Source of the DNA: a virus
Strand: one strand, 5' to 3'
Virus record (IMG/VR): IMGVR_UViG_3300021376_002797
Coordinates: 1 to 64,000 of that record
Length of the DNA: 64,000 nucleotides
Of the stretch, positions 36,611 to 44,466 are shown one piece after another (the stretch's first letter is position 1; each line of letters begins with the position of its first letter). Both the position numbers and the translations under genes were made by a program. The notes beneath the pieces were generated by a model. That model had not been told where the DNA came from and did no database searches. It worked only from the letters and a program-made list of their open reading frames with translations.

Positions 36611-38222
36611 TGTGAATTTTATCTAAAATTGAATAGCCAGCCGATTGTTTAGTAACTGGAAACTCAAATATTCCTGTTTTATACTGATTTAATTTTTCAG
36701 AAAACAATAAATCAGTTACATTCCATTTACAAGTCTGATACATATTATCAATAACCTCAAATGAACGTTTTGGTATTATATAAGCGTGTGCTCCGTAAAA
36801 TTTATTAACAATCCAATAGTCCTGTTTTTTATCAACAATGTTAGTATTATTATGAAAACCAAAGGAGAACATCAATAACTCCTCATTATTGTTAAGAACT
36901 TCACAAGCAAAATTCATTTTTTTAATAAACTCAGTATAACTAACATCAATAACAGCATCACACTCAAAAATTAGTATAAAATCACTATCAGTGTTTATAC
37001 CCTGATAAAAAGCTGATTTATGAGCCAAATAACAACCATAATGACCAGGTGTTAATTTACCACCAGGTTCCAAAGAAATCTTATCGGGATATTCACAGTT
37101 TTCAGCAGGAGGTAATTCAGTATATCTCTTGTTGATACAAGTGTTATAAGTTATTCCATAGTCAGAAAGTTTTGATAAGGAAATTAAAGAAGAAATTTCT
37201 CTATCACTATCAATATCGGTTAACATGTGGTAGGCTGATGTTTTGAAATTTTCTTTAGACTGCGCTACTTCTTTAGACTGGATTTTTTTAGTCTGTGATT
37301 TTATACCTAAACTATGTTTGATTTTTTCAACATTTTCTTGTTTATTAGTTGATAAAAAACTAATATTTGGGTTATCGAAAATATTTGAATAATTTGGTAA
37401 CCACTTCATTAAAATTGGTAAATTATAGTTAAGTGCCTCAGTTATACATAATGGTTTATTCTCGAGATTCGAGGTAAATAAAAACAAATCACAAATAGTG
37501 TAAAATTTATAAACATCAGACCGCTCGCCCCAAACTCGGCAATTAGTAGGTTTATTTTCCATAAGTGGTTTCCAATATGACTCAAAATTTCCTGCTTGAT
37601 TTCCTAAAAAGTGAAACTGAACACTATCATCAAAACTTCTAGCTATTTCAAATATTTCTGCTTGATTTTTTCCAGGAGTAAATAGACCAACATTTAAGAC
37701 ATGTTTTTTGTTTGTATCAAGTCCTAATTCTGTTAAAAACATTCTTTTAATTTCATCACTTTTAACAGGATATTCAATTAAGTCAAAGTCTGAGGACTTG
37801 TCAAAATATTGAAATAAATTATACTTTGAAACAAAAAGAGATTTATCAGGAGTCGTAATTTTTTCAGAATGGTTGAATAAAGTTCCGTGAGTAGTTTCAC
37901 AAATCTTATAGTCTGACTTGTATAGTATATCTAAATATTGATGAGGTATAAAAGTTTCAGGAAACTCTTCAAAGTGTATAACATCTGGTTTTATTTCATC
38001 AACAACAGAAATAAACTTTTGTTTATCATCCATTGTAATTAATTTATTTCCAAGCAAAGACTGTATTTGAGTTCTCTGAACGACCAGTTGGCCTCCGGTT
38101 ATATTATCCCATTCAATACACCAAATATCAAATTCGTTATTTAAAACTTCTATTTTTTTTAATAAAAATTGAGGCAAACCACCTGTTGAAAGGTGTGGTG
38201 CGATGAAAAGGATCTTTTTCAT
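36594..38222 (-). CDS. GT4-GT25 fusion glycosyltransferase
   Basis: 542 residues. The N-terminal ~320 residues are a GT-B glycosyltransferase: ILFIAPHLSTGGLPQFLLKK, HVLNVGLFTPGKNQAEIFE and a C-terminal LFLFTSNLENKPLCITEAL (GT4). The C-terminal ~190 residues resemble GT25 LPS-type transferases: LTPGHYGCYLAHKSAFYQ, ILIFECDAVIDVSY, GAHAYIIPKRSFEVID. First gene of the cassette. TACCTTTG (minus strand, ~29 nt upstream of the ATG) could be a host-type promoter; no exact TATTTATA is present. Confidence 0.82.
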   Translation of the reverse strand: MKKILFIAPHLSTGGLPQFLLKKIEVLNNEFDIWCIEWDNITGGQLVVQRTQIQSLLGNKLITMDDKQKFISVVDEIKPDVIHFEEFPETFIPHQYLDILYKSDYKICETTHGTLFNHSEKITTPDKSLFVSKYNLFQYFDKSSDFDLIEYPVKSDEIKRMFLTELGLDTNKKHVLNVGLFTPGKNQAEIFEIARSFDDSVQFHFLGNQAGNFESYWKPLMENKPTNCRVWGERSDVYKFYTICDLFLFTSNLENKPLCITEALNYNLPILMKWLPNYSNIFDNPNISFLSTNKQENVEKIKHSLGIKSQTKKIQSKEVAQSKENFKTSAYHMLTDIDSDREISSLISLSKLSDYGITYNTCINKRYTELPPAENCEYPDKISLEPGGKLTPGHYGCYLAHKSAFYQGINTDSDFILIFECDAVIDVSYTEFIKKMNFACEVLNNNEELLMFSFGFHNNTNIVDKKQDYWIVNKFYGAHAYIIPKRSFEVIDNMYQTCKWNVTDLLFSEKLNQYKTGIFEFPVTKQSAGYSILDKIHNEDRH

Positions 38223-38255
38223 AATAAAAATATATAAAAAAACAAAGGTAAAACA

Positions 38256-38336
38256 AAGTATTTATCTCAAAAAGATGCAGAACTTTTAGCAATGTATGAA
38301 GAATTAGAAAAATTAAAAAAAAGTAGAGATGAATAA
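38256..38336 (+). pseudogene. 3' fragment of the small fibre-associated gene
   Basis: Reads SQKDAELLAMYEELEKL then KKSRDE and a stop; no upstream start in frame. Homologous to the end of the 53-residue gene at 32618. Probably left by insertion or recombination of the glycosylation cassette. Confidence 0.7.
38268..38329 (+). repeat. Direct repeat, right copy
   Basis: Partner of 32711-32772; differs at seven positions. Confidence 0.85.
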
Positions 38337-38369
38337 AAGTAGAGATATTTGATATTTTATTTTCTTGTG

Positions 38370-38377
38370 TATTTATT
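38370..38377 (+). promoter_or_regulatory. TATTTATT box
   Basis: 12 nt before the ATG at 38390. Confidence 0.55.
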
Positions 38378-38389
38378 AAATAAAGTTTT

Positions 38390-39421
38390 ATGGCTGACAA
38401 AAAAATATCTGAATTACCATATATTAGTGGTGGTCAAATTTCAGGAAACACTCTTGTTCCTTTAGTTACGTATTTTAGTGCGGTGTCAGGGAATACTGTA
38501 CACACATATGTTTCAGATTTAGAAAATTATTTAACAAGTGGTATTACTGTTAGTGGTAATTATTTACCATTAAGTGGTGGGACAGTAACAGGTAGCACGA
38601 GTTTCCAAAGTGGATTAACGGCAACAACAATATCTGCAACAACGTATTTAAATTTACCACAATTTAGTGGAGGTTCAGGAAACTGTATAAATGATTTTTA
38701 TGTGTCAAATATTCATTCGTGTTCACCATTAAGAATTAATCCGTTAAACGAAGGTAATGTTTATTTTGGGTTAACAAGTGGTATAACAATAGATCTAACA
38801 AACACTAGATTAGGTATTGGAACCGAGACACCTTCAGCAAACCTTGATGTTAGTGGAAAAATAAAAACAACAAATTTCCAAATGACATCAGGGGCAACCA
38901 ATGGATATGTTTTAACATCGGACGCAAGTGGTAATGCGAGTTGGCAAACATCAAGTGGTGGGTCGTTTATTAGTGGTAATCGAGGGGCTTTTTTATCAAC
39001 GCAAGATCAAATTATTGCAAGTGCAGGACAGTTAAAATCTGTAAGTGCTGACACAACGGTTGTTAGTTCAGGTATTACATTATCTGCAAATACTAGATAC
39101 ATAATTTCTAATGTTGGAAATTATAATATACAATATACGGTTCAAGTACAAAAAACTTCACCAGTATTATCAAACACATATATATGGATGCAAAAAAATG
39201 GAACGGATATTGCAAATTCAACAACTATTACAACATTAACAGGGGATACCATATTTAGAGTTGTTACAAAAAACTTTATAGAAACTGTAACCACACCAAA
39301 CACATATTATGAGTTATATTGGACCTCAGACGATAACGACACACAACTTGGTAAGGAAACAACACCACCATATGGTATTCCGGCATCACCATCAGTTTAT
39401 GTGACCATTAATCAAATTTAA
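38390..39421 (+). CDS. Second tail fibre protein
   Basis: 343 residues. The N-terminus MADKKISELPYISGGQISGN is typical of phage fibre attachment domains. A repeated SGGTVTG-type beta region follows, then TRLGIGTETPSANLDVSGKI, the pattern common before fibre chaperone or tip domains. The C-terminal ~150 residues are a beta-rich tip. Its middle (GGTVTGSTSFQSGLTATTIS) is similar to the N-terminal part of the long fibre. Followed by the remnant of a glycosyltransferase gene. Confidence 0.78.
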   Translation: MADKKISELPYISGGQISGNTLVPLVTYFSAVSGNTVHTYVSDLENYLTSGITVSGNYLPLSGGTVTGSTSFQSGLTATTISATTYLNLPQFSGGSGNCINDFYVSNIHSCSPLRINPLNEGNVYFGLTSGITIDLTNTRLGIGTETPSANLDVSGKIKTTNFQMTSGATNGYVLTSDASGNASWQTSSGGSFISGNRGAFLSTQDQIIASAGQLKSVSADTTVVSSGITLSANTRYIISNVGNYNIQYTVQVQKTSPVLSNTYIWMQKNGTDIANSTTITTLTGDTIFRVVTKNFIETVTTPNTYYELYWTSDDNDTQLGKETTPPYGIPASPSVYVTINQI

Positions 39422-39472
39422 AAAATATGATATTTAACTTCATTTATTTTTATATTTTCATATTTTTAATTT

Positions 39473-39952
39473 ATGAAAATATTTGTTCAAATTGCGTCAT
39501 ATAGAGATCCTGAATTACTGCCCACAATTAGGGATTGTATAAGTAAGGCAAAATATCCTGAAAACTTAACTTTCTGTATTTGTTGGTAAAGAGACGAAAC
39601 AGAATCAATGGAAGAATTTACAAATGATGATAGATTTAAAATATTAGACTATCATTGGACACAAAGTAAAGGACTTTGTTGGGCTCGTTCAGAAATTCAA
39701 AAATTATGGAATAGTGAAGAATACACTATGCAATTGGATTCACACCATAGATTTATAGTAAATTGGGATGAAGAGTTAATTGAAATGATAAAAATGACAG
39801 GCTCAGAAAAACCAATTATCACATCATATGCAGGCATGTATCGACCATCAGACAATCAATTATTAAATATTGAACCATACAAAATGAATGCGTCTAATTT
39901 CACACTAGGAGAGACAATTCTTTTTATGTTAAAACAAATACCTCTTGGGTAA
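39473..39952 (+). pseudogene. Glycosyltransferase gene broken by a stop codon and truncated
   Basis: From ATG 39473 the frame reads MKIFVQIASYRDPELLPTIR, a start typical of GlcNAc-transferase-like GT2 enzymes. It meets TAA at 39587 where CAA would give the expected CWQRDET. The same frame then continues for 121 codons (GLCWARSEIQKLW, YTMQLDSHHRF) and ends at 39952, about half the usual length. Both the nonsense codon and the short 3' end point to decay. A restart at ATG 39608 would lack the nucleotide-binding part. Confidence 0.8.
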
Positions 39953-39979
39953 AATTTACAGGACTAACATCGTGATAGG

Positions 39980-40453
39980 TTAAAAAAAAACACGTTCTTT
40001 GCTACCAACTATTTGTTTATACCACATACCTTTATCATCTAACCAAACATAAGGATCATCAGGAATGTCGGTCCAACCATGTTTTGTGTAGTATTCAAAA
40101 TCTTTACGTAAAAGGTTTGCTCTATGAGATGAGTGAAATTCTTCACAACCTAACCAATTAGGTAAAATAAATTCACCTTCGATGACTTCATATTCCATGT
40201 TATTTTTAAAACCACGAGATTTCCACACGTCAATAGAGTCGTTGTAATATTGTTTAAGTGCGTTTACATAATCACGCCACATTACAGAACACGGATGATT
40301 TAACCAACCCTTATATGGTTTACCATCTTTACGTAAACGACCTGTGATTGCTGATATAATTTGATAAGCCTCAACACGTTGTTTACCTAAACGTTTATTG
40401 TCTAATGATTCTAATGATTTTCTAAAATCTGAATAAGGAAGAAATGTTTGCAT
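39980..40453 (-). CDS. Pyrimidine-dimer DNA glycosylase family protein
   Basis: 157 residues. MQTFLPYSDFRKSLESLDNK, then RLGKQRVEAYQI, NHPCSVMWRDY, and HSSHRANLLRKDFEYY match the MSMEG_6728-type pyrimidine-dimer glycosylase/endonuclease V family. Predicted role: base excision repair of UV damage in phage DNA. Untagged, minus strand, host-type promoter with ideal spacing and no leader. Together with the UvrC-like protein it suggests a small phage repair set. Confidence 0.85.
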   Translation of the reverse strand: MQTFLPYSDFRKSLESLDNKRLGKQRVEAYQIISAITGRLRKDGKPYKGWLNHPCSVMWRDYVNALKQYYNDSIDVWKSRGFKNNMEYEVIEGEFILPNWLGCEEFHSSHRANLLRKDFEYYTKHGWTDIPDDPYVWLDDKGMWYKQIVGSKERVFF

Positions 40454-40457
40454 AATA

Positions 40458-40489
40458 CAAAGATATAGTTTTTTTTTCTTTTATACAAA
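40458..40489 (-). promoter_or_regulatory. Host-type promoter
   Basis: Minus strand: TTTG (40486-40489), 20-nt spacer, TATCTTTG (40458-40465), then four nt to the ATG at 40453. This is the Bacteroidota -33/-7 pattern and predicts a leaderless mRNA. Confidence 0.7.
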
Positions 40490-40507
40490 CTTTTTTATTT
40501 ATTGATA

Positions 40508-40515
40508 TATTTATA
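40508..40515 (+). promoter_or_regulatory. TATTTATA box
   Basis: 20 nt before the ATG at 40536. Confidence 0.55.
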
Positions 40516-40535
40516 TGTAAAAGAAATAAAAAATT

Positions 40536-40991
40536 ATGAAAAGAATTATTAGATTAACTGAATCGGATCTTACAAGAATTGTAAGAAGAGTAATTAGCGA
40601 ATCAGAAAAACCAGCAGCAAAGGATTATTTTGTTAACGAAAATTACACTTCAATGCCAGGAGGAACAAACTTTTATGCGGTAACAAGTGTTGGTGCAGCA
40701 ACCCCAATTAATGATGCAAAAGGTAAAAGTTTCCAAGTAACAGTTTCAGGTGTTATGTATTATAGTAATAATGGTACATGGCAAAAAACCGGTACCTTCA
40801 GTGAAACACTACAACACAGATGTGGTGCCAAATCTAACTTTTGGGCGGCAGAGTGGAATGGTGGTCTTCCAGAAGTAGATACTGGATCTGCAGGATATGT
40901 ATCAAAAATAGGTGGAGGATTAGAAACAGCGTCAAATACCTACTGTAATTCAAAAGGAGTTAAAAACCAATCAAGTATGGGAATTATATAA
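40536..40991 (+). CDS. Tagged hypothetical protein (MKRIIRLTESDL tag)
   Basis: 151 residues. The same tag as at 653 and 50901, ending RRVISE|S. The body is beta-rich (FQVTVSGVMYYSNNGTW, LQHRCGAKSNFWAAEWNGG) with two Cys and a Gly/Ser-rich end; no family known. Single-gene unit between a promoter box and a terminator. Confidence 0.72.
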   Translation: MKRIIRLTESDLTRIVRRVISESEKPAAKDYFVNENYTSMPGGTNFYAVTSVGAATPINDAKGKSFQVTVSGVMYYSNNGTWQKTGTFSETLQHRCGAKSNFWAAEWNGGLPEVDTGSAGYVSKIGGGLETASNTYCNSKGVKNQSSMGII

Positions 40992-41010
40992 TAAAAAATT
41001 CGATAAAATA

Positions 41011-41040
41011 AAAAAACCCTCTATGGAGGGTTTTTTATTT
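41011..41040. terminator. Bidirectional terminator
   Basis: CCCTC-TATG-GAGGG (41017-41030) flanked by A6 and T6, between convergent genes ending at 40991 and 41059. Confidence 0.85.
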
Positions 41041-41058
41041 TATTAATAGAGTTCTTAA

Positions 41059-41610
41059 TTATTTGTCAAAGATACTTGTATTATTATCGTTGAACATTTC
41101 ATTGAAGTCTCTTGTATCTACAGAGTATACCCCTTTGTATTCGTCACCATCCTTCCAAATAATTTGTAATTTAGGGTAGTTAGGGTTATCATTCAAGTTG
41201 ATGATCATTACTTTTTCTGTGATATCATTGTAGTACCCTGTTTTATCTGTTACTGAAAACATTGCAAAATCAGTGTTAGATTTGATCATTTTAATATCTA
41301 AAATGTATGTTTTATCAACTACAGAATCATTTTCATCGTAGTCATAAAAATGATGACTTAATATGTTCTTATCAAAATCAAAAGTATACATTTGGAATCC
41401 CTCGGTAATAGAATCACTAACTTTGTTTTTGAACGACCCAACAGACGTTGGAGATTCGGTATGATCAATTTGTTTAGTTGAATTAACAAAAATTTGTTTA
41501 GTTCCTGCCAAAGGTTGTGATTTTGGTCCTGTGAATACTCCTTTACTAACAAAAGATGAGAAAAGTACTACAGAAAAAAGTACGAAGATGGATTTGATGA
41601 TTGTTTTCAT
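41059..41610 (-). CDS. Exported hypothetical protein
   Basis: 183 residues. A clear signal peptide (MKTIIKSIFVLFSVVLFSSF, cleavage near VSKG) is followed by a small beta-rich domain that contains MYTFDFDKNILSHHFYDYD. The genes at 47168 and 51212 have the same layout and similar phrases (FDLDSSLLKIS; MIDFDKKIITTKLG), so the three may be distant paralogues. Untagged and driven by a host-type promoter. Acts outside the cytoplasm; function unknown. Confidence 0.72.
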   Translation of the reverse strand: MKTIIKSIFVLFSVVLFSSFVSKGVFTGPKSQPLAGTKQIFVNSTKQIDHTESPTSVGSFKNKVSDSITEGFQMYTFDFDKNILSHHFYDYDENDSVVDKTYILDIKMIKSNTDFAMFSVTDKTGYYNDITEKVMIINLNDNPNYPKLQIIWKDGDEYKGVYSVDTRDFNEMFNDNNTSIFDK

Positions 41611-41646
41611 AGGTCTTTATTTTTTAGTTATTAATTATTTACAATA

Positions 41647-41679
41647 CAAATATATAGCTTTTATTTTAATTTACAAAAA
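41647..41679 (-). promoter_or_regulatory. Host-type promoter
   Basis: Minus strand: TTTTTG (41674-41679), 19-nt spacer, TATATTTG (41647-41654). Confidence 0.72.
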
Positions 41680-41735
41680 CAAAATTTATTTTTTTTTCTT
41701 TTTTTTATCCCCACCATATAGATGGGGATTTTAAT

Positions 41736-42143
41736 TGGTGGACCTAGAGGGCTCCGACTCCCTCGTCCGGATCATCTTGTTTAAAAGACGACTACATGTT
41801 TAGGTTGGCATTTTCTAATACCCCAAAATATTTGATTTTATCTTGATCAAAAACAAGTATGGTTTGTTCTTCACTATCGTAAACCAAAAACCAATAGACC
41901 ACTCAATTTCGGGTTTAGTGGTAATCTACCTTAGTCACTCCTGTTCCTGAGCGTATGTGATCCGGCTCGCGTATCCGTAAACTTCTTAAGCTACAGTTAC
42001 TTCTTGAGTTGAGATTAGACCCAAAGTCTCAAGGTTGTTTAGCACATTGCCATTTAAAATGTGAATCAGTTTTTAACGAGATTAATTCAGTCCCGACATG
42101 CTTCTTTTATTCAACCAATGCCCGTCAAATCCAATATAGGCCC
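41736..42143 (-). ncRNA. ssrA: tmRNA (transfer-messenger RNA)
   Basis: About 408 nt. The 5' end GGGCCTA pairs with TAGGTCC just before the encoded ACCA 3' end (7 bp with the G-U at pair 3 usual in tmRNA). TTGGATTTGACGGGC matches the conserved 5' tmRNA segment. AGCATGTCGGGACTG, then TCTCGTTAAAAACTG, corresponds to pseudoknot 1. A resume codon GGC after TTTAAAT opens a tag frame of 21 codons, from GNVLNN to QEVTVA and TAA, with the stop inside a GTAAC/GTTTAC hairpin. The T-arm (stem GAGGG/CCCTC) has an eight-base loop rather than the usual seven. Role: rescue of stalled ribosomes and tagging of the products. This fills the otherwise gene-free 41611-42222 gap. Confidence 0.9.
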
Positions 42144-42176
42144 CTATATCGTAATTTTATTTTCAAAGAACTTATA

Positions 42177-42184
42177 CAAAGATA
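42177..42184 (-). promoter_or_regulatory. Possible -7 element of the tmRNA promoter
   Basis: TATCTTTG on the minus strand, 33 nt upstream of the mature 5' end, which would need 5' processing (e.g. RNase P). No clear -33 element. Confidence 0.4.
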
Positions 42185-42209
42185 ATATATTTGTTTTGAT
42201 TATCCAATA

Positions 42210-42217
42210 TATTTATA
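42210..42217 (+). promoter_or_regulatory. TATTTATA box, leaderless spacing
   Basis: 5 nt before the ATG at 42223; it supports this start over the longer frame from 42061, which runs across the tmRNA gene. Confidence 0.5.
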
Positions 42218-42222
42218 TAAAT

Positions 42223-43401
42223 ATGTTGAGAAAAAAATTTATCTTTGAAACTGACGAAGAAAAAGATGTTGATGAAATGTCTGACTATGAAAAAATCATA
42301 CGTTTAGCAAAAGGTAGACTTAGTCCTCGTGAAGTTTATTTTGAAGATTCAAACGGTAAAGATTATGGTGACATTATTGAAGTCACTTATGATGGTATTA
42401 TTTTTACTTTTGATGGTTTATCTGATTATTTACAATTCTTTTTTCCTGAAGAATATGAAGAAGGTAGTGATGGTGAATATGATGCAAGAAATTATGAAGC
42501 GATGTATTCAGGAAATTGGTCTTGGTATGAAGAGTTTTACGATAGGGATAGTCAAGATTGGGTAGAAGGGTATGTTACAGAAAGATTTAGAAAAAACCAT
42601 TTAGAATTAGTTAGAGATATTGCAAGATTTTTATCACCAACGATTTATACAAAACTTTCAAAAGTTTTAGAAGGAAAGGCGGAGTTTGATTCAGAATTAA
42701 ATATTGAAATAAGAGATTTTTTAGATACAATAAATATTGGTGATGAAATAACAGAGGCTTATACAGATGCAAATCATGCGGCAATTGTAGACGAAGTACC
42801 AAAAGGAATTGAAGATACATATTGTGATTGTTTAAGAAATGTTGGTGTTGAAAGATATAGTCAAAAATATTGTTTTTGGAAATATGAAATGGATTGGGCT
42901 TCTTGTGTAATGTTATTTGCTCGTTTTGGTACCGACGAAGATAATTTTTTAGATCTACTATTTAATGCAATTAAAAAAGAAAATATTTCACATTTACCTG
43001 AGTATTATGAAATGCAGTATCAATTTTGGGACGCCGAAAAATTTGAAAGTACTTGGAATAGTGGTGTTGAAGAAGTATTAGAAAGAAAATTAGAGGATAT
43101 ACAAACTAATACTGAAAATTATAATGAAAAATATAAAGAAATTATAGATAAAGTATCTCAAATTGGAGGAATTAATAATTGGATCTCAACAAAAGATAAA
43201 AAATACCAAATTCTTATAGATGTTATAGATCCATCTACAGGTCAAATTACATATAAAATTAAAAAACCAAATGAATGGAACACTAAGGTAGGAAAAACAG
43301 ATATTGATGGAATAATTAATATAATTTATAACGAAAAATTATTTAATATGATGGAGCACCTTGATAGATTTTCAATACTTAGAAATAAGACGTTCCTTTA
43401 G
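42223..43401 (+). CDS. Hypothetical protein, possible tag
   Basis: 392 residues from ATG 42223. MLRKKFIFETDEEKD has IFE|T as a possible short tag site. The protein is acidic, with aromatic-rich helices (YSGNWSWYEEFYDRDSQDW), four Cys in the middle (TYCDCLRNVG, KYCFWK, WASCVM) and a helical end. It overlaps the convergent peptidase gene by 30 nt. No family recognised. Confidence 0.65.
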   Translation: MLRKKFIFETDEEKDVDEMSDYEKIIRLAKGRLSPREVYFEDSNGKDYGDIIEVTYDGIIFTFDGLSDYLQFFFPEEYEEGSDGEYDARNYEAMYSGNWSWYEEFYDRDSQDWVEGYVTERFRKNHLELVRDIARFLSPTIYTKLSKVLEGKAEFDSELNIEIRDFLDTINIGDEITEAYTDANHAAIVDEVPKGIEDTYCDCLRNVGVERYSQKYCFWKYEMDWASCVMLFARFGTDEDNFLDLLFNAIKKENISHLPEYYEMQYQFWDAEKFESTWNSGVEEVLERKLEDIQTNTENYNEKYKEIIDKVSQIGGINNWISTKDKKYQILIDVIDPSTGQITYKIKKPNEWNTKVGKTDIDGIINIIYNEKLFNMMEHLDRFSILRNKTFL

Positions 43402-44418
43402 TATCTCATATAAATACACCAAATCATCATCATTTATAAAAAGTGAATTACCATAAAAAATATCTGATATTGTAATACCATCTTTTTCTTCAATAACATC
43501 GATGCTTTCTAATTGATGAACAGGGTAATCCTCAATTTCTTCATCGTCTTCAAATTGAAGTAATGAGTTCATAACTGTTTGTGGTGTATATACAATTGGT
43601 TTATATTCATACTTATATTTTTTCAAACCCAATTCTTTAACCATATTTAATCCTGCTGTAATTGCATTTTCAACATCTTCTATTGAAACAAATTCTTGAT
43701 TTGAATGCATGTTATAATAACCACATGACATGTTGATACAACAAACATCAATTTTCTTTTTTAACTGTGATATGTCTGTATAAGGGTGAGATTGAACAAG
43801 CATTTCATTTTTAAATGCATTTTCAATAGCGTCAATTGATTTAATAAAAAATTCACTATCACGTTCAAATAAACGAACTCCCGAGCATATCTCGGAGATT
43901 AAGTGATTACCAGGTGCGTCGTATTGTGTGATATACCCGACATCTTGTAAAAAGTTTTCATCACATTTTGAAGAACCGTGACAACCTGTTTCTTCTGAAA
44001 CAAAAAGACCAATTTTTACTTTATCTAATGTTTTTAATAACTCTAAACAAATAAAAATACCACATTTATCATCACCACCAATACCTGTTGGATTACCGTC
44101 TTCGGTGTAAGCTTTTAAACATGGAACCTCATCGTTACCAAACGATTTACCAAATGTATTTGGTCTAATTAGGTTTTCTTCTTTTACTATGATTTTATCT
44201 ACTTTATGATGAACGGTGTCCGTGTGTGAAATAAACATTGGATAAAATTCACCTTCGTTTAATTCACCTTTAGTTGCATATATATTCATCATACCATCTC
44301 GGTAGTAGGAGACGCCTGGAATTGTGTCTAATTCATTACAAAGATATTCTACCATATCTTCTTCTTGATATGTTTTAGAAGGGACAGATAATATTTCTTT
44401 GAATTTATTTATGTTCAT
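43372..44418 (-). CDS. M20/M42-type zinc aminopeptidase
   Basis: 348 residues. Zinc-site motifs of PepT-like peptidases are visible: MFISHTDTVHH (H and D), GIGGDDKCGIFICLELL (bridging D), LFVSEETGCHGSS (EE pair), and a late His in YYNMHSNQEFVS. The length is slightly short for PepT (~400), probably with a reduced lid domain. Role: cleavage of short peptides or amino-acid release, possibly for phage protein synthesis. Untagged, minus strand; TATCTTTA upstream may be a host-type -7 element. Confidence 0.82.
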   Translation of the reverse strand: MNINKFKEILSVPSKTYQEEDMVEYLCNELDTIPGVSYYRDGMMNIYATKGELNEGEFYPMFISHTDTVHHKVDKIIVKEENLIRPNTFGKSFGNDEVPCLKAYTEDGNPTGIGGDDKCGIFICLELLKTLDKVKIGLFVSEETGCHGSSKCDENFLQDVGYITQYDAPGNHLISEICSGVRLFERDSEFFIKSIDAIENAFKNEMLVQSHPYTDISQLKKKIDVCCINMSCGYYNMHSNQEFVSIEDVENAITAGLNMVKELGLKKYKYEYKPIVYTPQTVMNSLLQFEDDEEIEDYPVHQLESIDVIEEKDGITISDIFYGNSLFINDDDLVYLYEILKERLISKY

Positions 44419-44441
44419 TTAATTTTTTTATAAAGATAGTA

Positions 44442-44449
44442 TATTTATA
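44442..44449 (+). promoter_or_regulatory. TATTTATA box
   Basis: 17 nt before the ATG at 44467. Confidence 0.55.
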
Positions 44450-44466
44450 TAATAAAAACAAAAAAT

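Noticed and set aside
32782-38222. Glycosylation cassette as an insertion sequence or transposon
   Set aside because: No transposase and no terminal inverted repeats were seen. The flanking 62-bp repeats are gene-end copies, pointing to homologous recombination.
39587-39589. Recoding of TAA as glutamine (alternative genetic code)
   Set aside because: TAA ends most other genes here, often with terminators right after it. Only this one frame would need reassignment, so a nonsense mutation is simpler.
41707-41729. Hairpin ATCCCCA/TGGGGAT as terminator of the tmRNA
   Set aside because: On the minus strand it is followed by A residues, not T. It may help 3' processing, but it is not a typical terminator in that direction.
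42061-42222. N-terminal extension of the 42223 gene from GTG 42061
   Set aside because: It runs across the tmRNA gene and its promoter on the other strand, and a TATTTATA box sits just before ATG 42223.
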